A DNA stretch of 36,350 bases from Bacillus sp. SG-1 (GTDB lineage Bacteria > Bacillota > Bacilli > Bacillales > Bacillaceae_B): NCBI RefSeq assembly GCF_000181495.1, contig NZ_ABCF01000029.1:1-36350 (forward strand). The letters are read 5' to 3'. Both the position numbers and the translations under genes were made by a program. The notes below the pieces were generated by a model, which saw nothing but the letters and a program-made list of their open reading frames with translations, was not told the origin of the DNA and made no database searches. This document shows positions 31,232 through 36,350 of the stretch, piece by piece (within the stretch, counting starts at the first letter, position 1; each line of letters starts with the position of its first letter).

Positions 31232-31768
31232 ATGATTCGAATAGTCATTGCAGAGGACCAGGAATTTTTATTAGGCATCATTGGATCCCTGCTCAACTTA
31301 GAAGATGATATGGAAGTAGTCGGACAGTCGGGCAAAGAGGAAGAGGTTTTGTCTCTTGTAAGGGAGCTTCGACCGGATATTTGTCTTATGGATATAGACA
31401 TGCATGCAAAAGCCGGCGTTGCTCAAGAATTAAAGGCATTCGGGTCCAATCTGATTGTTTTAACCACATTCGCAAAGCCGGATTACTTTGAAAAAGTTAA
31501 ATCGGATATCAAGGGGTATTTACCAAAGGATAGTTCAAGTGAAGAATTTGTATCCTCAATCCGGATGATTATGAACGGCAGTCATATTTATTCTCCGGCA
31601 CTTGTCGGCGATCTTCCTGACGACGAGGCAGACGAGGAGCCAGGCGGCACTTCTTCTGAAGAAGAAAGTGACTTGAAAAATCACCCTGACCCATCAAATA
31701 AAGCTTTCGAAACGGTCAAAGGTTACTTTTCAGCATTTAAAGACAAAATGAAATTGCCGGCTGGATAG
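31232..31768 (+). CDS. DesR-like response regulator receiver without a DNA-binding domain
   Basis: A 178-residue protein. Residues 1-125 follow the DesR receiver closely (IVIAEDQEFLLGIIGSLLNLEDDMEVVGQ, LTTFAKPDYFEKV, KGYLPKDSSSEEF, IRMIMNGSHIYSPAL), with acidic pair Glu8-Asp9, phosphoacceptor Asp54, Thr79 and Lys99 all present, so it should be phosphorylatable. DesR then has a LuxR-type helix-turn-helix; this protein instead has an acidic linker (DLPDDEADEEPGGTSSEEE) and a short amphipathic tail (AFETVKGYFSAFKDKMKL). No HTH is found in another frame before the terminator. AAGGAGAG precedes the ATG, 76 bases after des, with no terminator between; no DesK is nearby. It may titrate phosphate or DesR monomers. 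Confidence 0.85.
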   Translation: MIRIVIAEDQEFLLGIIGSLLNLEDDMEVVGQSGKEEEVLSLVRELRPDICLMDIDMHAKAGVAQELKAFGSNLIVLTTFAKPDYFEKVKSDIKGYLPKDSSSEEFVSSIRMIMNGSHIYSPALVGDLPDDEADEEPGGTSSEEESDLKNHPDPSNKAFETVKGYFSAFKDKMKLPAG

Positions 31769-31777
31769 TACTCATAT

Positions 31778-31815
31778 AAAGAGGATGGATTCTACAGAAT
31801 CCATCCTCTTTTTTT
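31778..31815 (+). terminator. Terminator of the des operon
   Basis: A 16-bp perfect stem AAAGAGGATGGATTCT and its complement around AC, followed by seven T. Confidence 0.93.
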
Positions 31816-31867
31816 AGTGCTTTAAAGCACGAAAAGGGACAGTCCCTCTTCGTGCTTTAAAGTACTA
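31815..31867. repeat. Dispersed palindrome, copy 5
   Basis: 26-bp arms around A31841 with two wobble-type differences, core AGGGACAGTCCCT. It begins at the last T of the preceding terminator. Confidence 0.88.
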
Positions 31868-31899
31868 AAGCGAAAGAATGTTGTTATTCAAGTACAAGT

Positions 31900-31990
31900 A
31901 CGGTGTTGCAGGGTTTACGCTCCGGGTGTGCGACTCCGGGGGCGGGCGGTGAGTCTGCCCCGCTAATCCCTCAGAAGGCCACACACTTTT
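31900..31990. other. GC-rich patch in the gap before the hydrolase gene
   Basis: Between 31868 and 32119 there is no gene. Around 31918-31985 the base composition turns strongly GC-rich (GCTCCGGGTGTGCGACTCCG and GGGCGGTGAGTCTGCCCCGC), unlike the AT-rich flanks. It resembles remnants of GC-rich intergenic repeats seen in Bacillus genomes (recollection, unverified). Confidence 0.35.
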
Positions 31991-32119
31991 CGTTTCAAGC
32001 ATTATATTTGAAAGATTATTTTATGTTTTGAGGAATAAACAGGACAAAGCCACATTAAATATTTAGTAAGGCGAAATATTGTTTTACTGCTTTCCAAATA
32101 GATGATGGAGGGTGAGAAG

Positions 32120-33988
32120 ATGAAATTGTTTCAGGGAGGTAAGAAGTTTCTGATCCTTTCTCTTGTACTTGTACTTATCAGCATGATAGGAGCTTCTGCG
32201 GTACAAACTTCAGGAGGTAAGGTGACCGTTAAGGATTTACGATGGGAGACGCCTTCAGGCCATTTGATGAGTGCGCTTTTGTTTGTTCCGGATAGTGCGA
32301 CGGTTGATAATCCCGCTCCCGGAATTGTGACGAGTCATGGCTGGTACAACAACAGGGAGATGCAGGACTTAAACTTTGTTGAATATTCAAGACGCGGTTA
32401 TGTAGTAATGTCTATTGATATGTATGGTCATGGGAATTCGGATGCAGTAGCTTCAACTGAATGGCAGAATCGTGGAACAGGGATGTATGATGCAGTGGAA
32501 TTGATGGCAGACCTTCCGTATGTGGATACTTCCAAGATTGGTGTTACAGGACATTCCAACGGTGCACGAGCTGCAAACTGGTCTGTTCTTGAAGACAACA
32601 AGAAACCGGAAGGAGAACAGTTGATTTCCTCTGTTTTGTTAGTGGCCAACGATGCCATGTATTCAAGTGATCCAGGGGAACCGTTGTATTGGTCTATGAG
32701 GAATGATACACAGGAGTATACCAATGTGTATGGTTCGCGTGATGTAGGAATCATAGCGGCCAAGTATGATGAATTTTTCTTTCGTAGTCTGAGTGAGGAT
32801 GGAACAGTTACGCCTCCGAGGGATTACATTGATACAGAATATGCTCAGTCATTTTTGAATTTTGGTGTGGATCCAAAGGATGAGGGTGAACTTAGATCAA
32901 GCTATACATTTTATGGGAAGGACATAAATGGCGTAAAAGCAACGAGAGTCATTTACAATCCTAATCAGATTCATCCATGGAACCACTTCTCAGCATCAGT
33001 TGTAGAGAGCAGCGTGGATTACTTTGAAGAAACGATCGGGGCACCACATCCTATTGCCCCTTCCGATCAGGCGTGGCAGTATAAGGCTTTCTTTAACTTT
33101 CTTGGGTTGATTGGTTTCTTCATGTTCGTTGTAAGCTTTACGAAGGTTATGCTGAAAACCAGGATTTTCTCTTCATTGAGAGCATCAAAAGAAGCAACGG
33201 CTGCCGCTGCACCTGTCGGGATCGGAAAAGCCTGGTTCTGGGGAGGCCTGTTTGTCAGTGCGATAATTTCAGGCTGGTCTTATTTGGCAGTTTTCAGCTG
33301 GAGTGTGGAAAACCGTCCCGCCTTCCTTCCGCAGGCGCCGGTATTTTATATCGGTGTATGGTCTGTCGTGATGGGCGTGGTGACTTTGGTTATCCTGTTT
33401 TTATCTTACAGATTCTTCTCTAAGAAGCAAGGTATGGACTTAAGGGAGACGGGTGCTATAATCAGCTGGAAGCCACTTTTGAAAACGATTATACTTTCAT
33501 TGGTTGTCACTGTGGCGGCATTCGGGTTGGTGTTTATAGCAGACTATTTCTTTAAAACAGACTTCCGTTTATGGGTCATTGCTATTAAAGCGTTTACACC
33601 AGATAAGATATTGCTGGCGTTGAAATATCTCCCGTTCTTCTTGGTATTCTATGTAGCTAACTCAATCGCAGTCAACTGCTTCAACTATGTATCGGGAGGG
33701 AAAAAGGAGTGGGTCAATACAGCATTGATGGCTATCTTCAATGGGCTGAGTGCGGCGGTTCTAATTGCCATTCAATATACACACTTCTTAACCAAAGGAG
33801 ATGTTTACTTCACATCGGTATCTCCTATTGTTGGAATTTGGCTTTTCCCAATCGTGATTATCATTCCGTTGGCCGCAATAATCACACGGAAAATCTATAG
33901 AGTAACCAAAAATCCTTATCTTGGAGGCATCATTTATGCCATCATTGTCACAGTCATGATGGTTAGCAATACACTCACACAATTCTAA
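32120..33988 (+). CDS. Alpha/beta hydrolase fused to a polytopic membrane domain
   Basis: A 622-residue protein. An N-terminal hydrophobic segment (10-28) leads to an extracellular esterase-like domain of about 300 residues: SHGWYNNRE (72-80, oxyanion), RGYVVMSIDMYGHGNSD (92-108), GHSNG (144-148, nucleophile Ser146) and NQIHPWNHFS (candidate catalytic His). From about residue 335 the protein becomes a membrane domain with six or seven hydrophobic segments up to the C-terminus. The ATG at 32120 is preferred over two upstream ATGs because GGAGGG is 8 bases before it. Substrate unknown; a lipid- or wall-linked ester outside the membrane is plausible. Confidence 0.83.
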   Translation: MKLFQGGKKFLILSLVLVLISMIGASAVQTSGGKVTVKDLRWETPSGHLMSALLFVPDSATVDNPAPGIVTSHGWYNNREMQDLNFVEYSRRGYVVMSIDMYGHGNSDAVASTEWQNRGTGMYDAVELMADLPYVDTSKIGVTGHSNGARAANWSVLEDNKKPEGEQLISSVLLVANDAMYSSDPGEPLYWSMRNDTQEYTNVYGSRDVGIIAAKYDEFFFRSLSEDGTVTPPRDYIDTEYAQSFLNFGVDPKDEGELRSSYTFYGKDINGVKATRVIYNPNQIHPWNHFSASVVESSVDYFEETIGAPHPIAPSDQAWQYKAFFNFLGLIGFFMFVVSFTKVMLKTRIFSSLRASKEATAAAAPVGIGKAWFWGGLFVSAIISGWSYLAVFSWSVENRPAFLPQAPVFYIGVWSVVMGVVTLVILFLSYRFFSKKQGMDLRETGAIISWKPLLKTIILSLVVTVAAFGLVFIADYFFKTDFRLWVIAIKAFTPDKILLALKYLPFFLVFYVANSIAVNCFNYVSGGKKEWVNTALMAIFNGLSAAVLIAIQYTHFLTKGDVYFTSVSPIVGIWLFPIVIIIPLAAIITRKIYRVTKNPYLGGIIYAIIVTVMMVSNTLTQF

Positions 33989-33997
33989 ATTGGATTG

Positions 33998-34029
33998 AAC
34001 CCCCCTGCGTAAAACGCAAGGGGGTTTTA
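33998..34029 (+). terminator. Terminator of the hydrolase gene
   Basis: AACCCCCCTGCGT pairs with ACGCAAGGGGGTT with one mismatch, followed by TTTT. Confidence 0.85.
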
Positions 34030-34036
34030 CTTTGGG

Positions 34037-34081
34037 ACTTTAAAGCGCGAAAAGGGACAGTCCCTCTTCGTGCTTTAAAGT
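34037..34081. repeat. Dispersed palindrome, copy 6
   Basis: 22-bp arms around A34059 with two wobble-type differences. It begins 8 bases after the hydrolase terminator. Confidence 0.88.
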
Positions 34082-34102
34082 ACTAAAGAAAAAAATTAAC
34101 TC

Positions 34103-34129
34103 TTCAGAAAGCGCTTTTATAACCGATAT
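34103..34129 (+). promoter_or_regulatory. Sigma-D-type promoter and cre-like site before the chemoreceptor gene
   Basis: ACCGATAT (34122-34129) matches seven of eight bases of the sigma-D -10 GCCGATAT; the -35 is poor. AGAAAGCGCTTTTA (34106-34119), 12 of 14 to the cre consensus, overlaps the spacer. Motility sigma factor control is usual for chemoreceptors in Bacillus. Confidence 0.55.
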
Positions 34130-34173
34130 AAATAAAGAACTTATTCTACAAATTATGACAAAGGGGCAGTGCA

Positions 34174-35949
34174 ATGAAATTCAACAAGATTTCTACAAAG
34201 CTATTATTTGGTATCACGATCTTAATTCTGGTTGCCACCACCACTCTTGGATTATTAAGCTATAACTTTGCGAAGAACGAACTGATTAAAAGCGGAAAAT
34301 TGGATCTGCAGCATATCGTAGGCAATTCAATTTCCGCGATAGATCTTTTAAATCAGCAGGTCGAAGCAGGAAACATGACGCTGAAAGAAGCTCAGCAGGA
34401 AGCAAGGGAATTATTGGTCGGTCCACCTGAAAGCAAAGATGGAAAAACGATTTACGACTTCTCTCAATCATCCTTCGTTTATAAAAACGAAGGGTATTTG
34501 ATGGCTTATGACTCTAATCATATCGCTCAGCTTCATCCGAGCATCCAGATTGGAGAAAACAAAAAAGACGTACAGAACTCCAGCGGCCAATATGTTGTGC
34601 AAGATTTAGTAAAGGCAGCTCAGAAAGAAAGTATCGATGACCGTTTTTATGAATACTCCTGGCAAAATGCCGGTGAGACAGCTGAACGAAACAAGATTAT
34701 CTATATGTCTTACTATGAACCTTGGGATTGGAATATTGGAGTGGGAGCATATGAACAAGAGTTCTATGGTTCTTTGAATCATTTATTATATTTAATTCTT
34801 GGAATTTCCGTCATTATCACCGTTTCCGGCTTGATTATTTTCTATCTTGTAAGCAGAAGAAAATTGAAGCAGTTGGGACAGATTACACAGTCATCACTAT
34901 TGATTTCAGACGGGAACTTGGATATCCCAGAACTTCCTGAATCAAACGATGAGATCGGCCAACTGGGGAAAGCTTTCAATACGATGGCAGGTCAGTTAAG
35001 GTCTATCCTGACGAACATACAGAATACGAGCACGCAGGTGTCCCAATCAGCGATGGAGCTCTCGGCTTTGACTGAAGAAACGAGTGCGACAGGTGAAGAG
35101 ATGGGACGCGCCATGAACGAGATCACACAGGGATCCGTTGCGCAGGCTGCAGACATTGAGTCTACCAACCAAAAGTCGGAAAACCTCTACAACGCCATAG
35201 AAAAAATGAACAGCCAGAATCAAATGATCCATACGTTGACAGGACAGTCCACAGAGGCCATCAAACTGGGGAAAGATAAGGTCCTTTTCCTGCAGGAATC
35301 CAATGAAGCCACTGCGGAAGCCTCTGAGAAAATCAGTATGGGAATTTCCAAGCTTTATACCAGCATCAAGGATATTTCCAATATCGTCACAACGATCGAT
35401 GCGATCTCCCAGCAGACGAATCTCTTGGCATTGAATGCAAGTATTGAAGCCGCAAGAGCAGGGGAGTCAGGGAAAGGGTTTGCTGTAGTCGCTGAAGAAG
35501 TCCGAAAGCTGGCGGAAGGTACAAACAATGCTACAGCTGAAATCCAAAAAATGATCGATACCATTGAAAAAGAAACAGAAACAACGGTCATGGCGATGAC
35601 GAATTCAAATGAAATTACAATGAAGCTGAATGGAGCCGTGACAGATACAGAAAATCAATTCAATCAAATTTCCGAATCAATGTCCCAAATTATAGGTGCT
35701 GTTCAACAGCTTGACTCTGAAATTGCAACAGTGACCACCCACAGTGAAGGCATTCTTGCTTCGATTCAGAGTGTTTCAGCCGTTGCCGAACAAACTGCAG
35801 CCTCTTCCGAAGAGGTCCTGGCATCTGTGGAAGAACAGGTGGGAGTGATGGGAACCATTGCGCACTCTGCAGAGAACCTTAATGAATTAAGTGAAGCCTT
35901 ACAGGCAATCATCAAACAGTTTAATGTGAAAGAAAAGGATCAACAATAA
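34174..35949 (+). CDS. Methyl-accepting chemotaxis protein (sCache_2 sensor)
   Basis: A 591-residue transmembrane chemoreceptor. Membrane helix 1 (about 9-30), an extracellular single-Cache domain (about 35-200; [45 protein letters not shown]), membrane helix 2 (about 205-228), HAMP (229-282) and a cytoplasmic signalling coiled coil whose tip is complete ([37 protein letters not shown]). It passes ligand binding to CheA/CheW. sCache_2 domains often bind small organic acids, so the ligand may be a carboxylate (inference). AAAGGGG precedes the ATG. It is monocistronic. Confidence 0.94.
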   Translation: MKFNKISTKLLFGITILILVATTTLGLLSYNFAKNELIKSGKLDLQHIVGNSISAIDLLNQQVEAGNMTLKEAQQEARELLVGPPESKDGKTIYDFSQSSFVYKNEGYLMAYDSNHIAQLHPSIQIGENKKDVQNSSGQYVVQDLVKAAQKESIDDRFYEYSWQNAGETAERNKIIYMSYYEPWDWNIGVGAYEQEFYGSLNHLLYLILGISVIITVSGLIIFYLVSRRKLKQLGQITQSSLLISDGNLDIPELPESNDEIGQLGKAFNTMAGQLRSILTNIQNTSTQVSQSAMELSALTEETSATGEEMGRAMNEITQGSVAQAADIESTNQKSENLYNAIEKMNSQNQMIHTLTGQSTEAIKLGKDKVLFLQESNEATAEASEKISMGISKLYTSIKDISNIVTTIDAISQQTNLLALNASIEAARAGESGKGFAVVAEEVRKLAEGTNNATAEIQKMIDTIEKETETTVMAMTNSNEITMKLNGAVTDTENQFNQISESMSQIIGAVQQLDSEIATVTTHSEGILASIQSVSAVAEQTAASSEEVLASVEEQVGVMGTIAHSAENLNELSEALQAIIKQFNVKEKDQQ

Positions 35950-35967
35950 TTGAATTCGTAAACTTAC

Positions 35968-36039
35968 AGGGACAGTCCCTTTCAGTGCGCTGACGCTTTA
36001 AAGCGCTAAGAGGGACTGTCCCTCTTCGTGCTTTAAAGT
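35968..36039. repeat. Dispersed palindrome, copy 7, with a partial second core
   Basis: 22-bp arms (35995-36016, 36018-36039) around T36017 with three differences. An additional core AGGGACAGTCCCT at 35968-35980 with a truncated right arm precedes it, as if one copy had inserted next to or into another. Confidence 0.82.
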
Positions 36040-36119
36040 ATTAAAGCGGAAACCTTGTTATGGCATTTTTTCACGGCAGGGTGGTAATATTAAAAGGAGT
36101 ATGTGTACGGAGGGTTTTA

Positions 36120-36350
36120 ATGAGGATTTTTAGAGTTTTGAATAATAATGCTGTCGTTGTGATTGATGGCCCTCAAGAGAAAATTGTGATGGGGAGCGGG
36201 ATCGCTTTTCAAAAGAAACGGAACGATATTGTACCGAAAGATAAAATTGAAAAAATCTTCGTGTTGCGGGAATCCTCTTCAGAAAAATTCCAGCAGCTGC
36301 TTTCCACGCTGCCGGAGAGTTACGTGGAAGTCGCGGAAGATATCATCAGT
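36120..36350 (+). CDS. BglG/LicT-family transcription antiterminator (3' end outside window)
   Basis: The first 77 codons are visible. [17 protein letters not shown] and [27 protein letters not shown] form the co-antiterminator (CAT) RNA-binding domain (1-55) of LicT, SacT, SacY and GlcT. The following [24 protein letters not shown] begins the first PTS regulation domain. Such proteins bind an RNA hairpin that overlaps a terminator and are controlled by phosphorylation from the sugar phosphotransferase system. ACGGAGGG precedes the ATG. The sugar operon it controls probably lies beyond the window. Confidence 0.92.
   Translation, partial: MRIFRVLNNNAVVVIDGPQEKIVMGSGIAFQKKRNDIVPKDKIEKIFVLRESSSEKFQQLLSTLPESYVEVAEDIIS

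Overview
This window looks like a chromosomal segment of an endospore-forming member of the Bacillaceae (Bacillus, Rossellomorea or a close relative). The evidence is strong AGGAGG ribosome sites, many hairpin-plus-T-run terminators, a TPP riboswitch upstream of thiT, a consensus sigma-K promoter in front of a Gly/His/Tyr-rich coat-like gene, sigma-B- and sigma-D-type promoters, and a gene set (sstT, YodB/CatR-type regulator, des, scoAB, DUF2512, DUF2935, LicT-type antiterminator) typical of that family. There is no phage, plasmid, rRNA, tRNA or CRISPR signal. Species-level identity is not claimed.

Layout. 1-7.0 kb: tail of an unrecognised membrane protein, serine/threonine symporter SstT, a SPL-like radical SAM protein, a repeat-rich gap, a luciferase-like flavin oxidoreductase, and on the minus strand a membrane-anchored metallophosphoesterase and a PAP2 phosphatase. 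7.2-13.0 kb: a lipoprotein, an unrecognised Cys-rich protein, a proline-iminopeptidase-like hydrolase, a DUF2935 protein, then a ring-cleavage-type VOC dioxygenase divergent from a Cys6 HxlR/DUF24 regulator, with the decayed remnant of an FMN reductase gene beside the dioxygenase. 13.0-14.0 kb: a noncoding array of about 17 tandem 52-bp units. 14.1-20.1 kb: a divergent BCCT transporter with a sigma-B-like promoter, an orphan sensor kinase, the sigma-K coat-like gene, thiT with its TPP riboswitch, a pair of small paralogues, and a DUF2512 membrane protein. 20.3-24.4 kb: SelO, then a three-gene set MpsC/DUF2294 - SbtA bicarbonate transporter - beta-carbonic-anhydrase-like protein whose zinc and catalytic residues are missing.

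24.5-29.8 kb is a coherent ketone-body/3-hydroxybutyrate module. A PAS-AAA+ sigma-54 activator is followed by a textbook -24/-12 promoter, three copies of a candidate activator site (two of them forming the activator gene's own terminator), a cre-like site, then scoA, scoB, a GntP permease and a 3-hydroxybutyrate-dehydrogenase-type SDR. Together they would import hydroxybutyrate, oxidise it to acetoacetate and activate this with CoA from succinyl-CoA.

30.0-36.35 kb: fatty-acid desaturase des with a DesR-like operator, followed by a DesR-like receiver protein that has lost its DNA-binding domain; an alpha/beta hydrolase fused to a multi-pass membrane domain; a methyl-accepting chemotaxis protein with a sigma-D-type -10; and the start of a BglG/LicT antiterminator cut by the window end.

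Three repeat families are scattered between genes: seven long palindromes centred on AGGGAC(A/T)GTCCCT, usually just behind a terminator; a roughly 170-200 bp element present near 3.5 kb and, inverted, near 22.2 kb; and AT-rich GAAAATTTTTCC-type repeats near 19.6 kb. The most interesting candidates for new biology are the SbtA/MpsC/dead-carbonic-anhydrase set, the receiver-only DesR relative beside des, and the 52-bp array.
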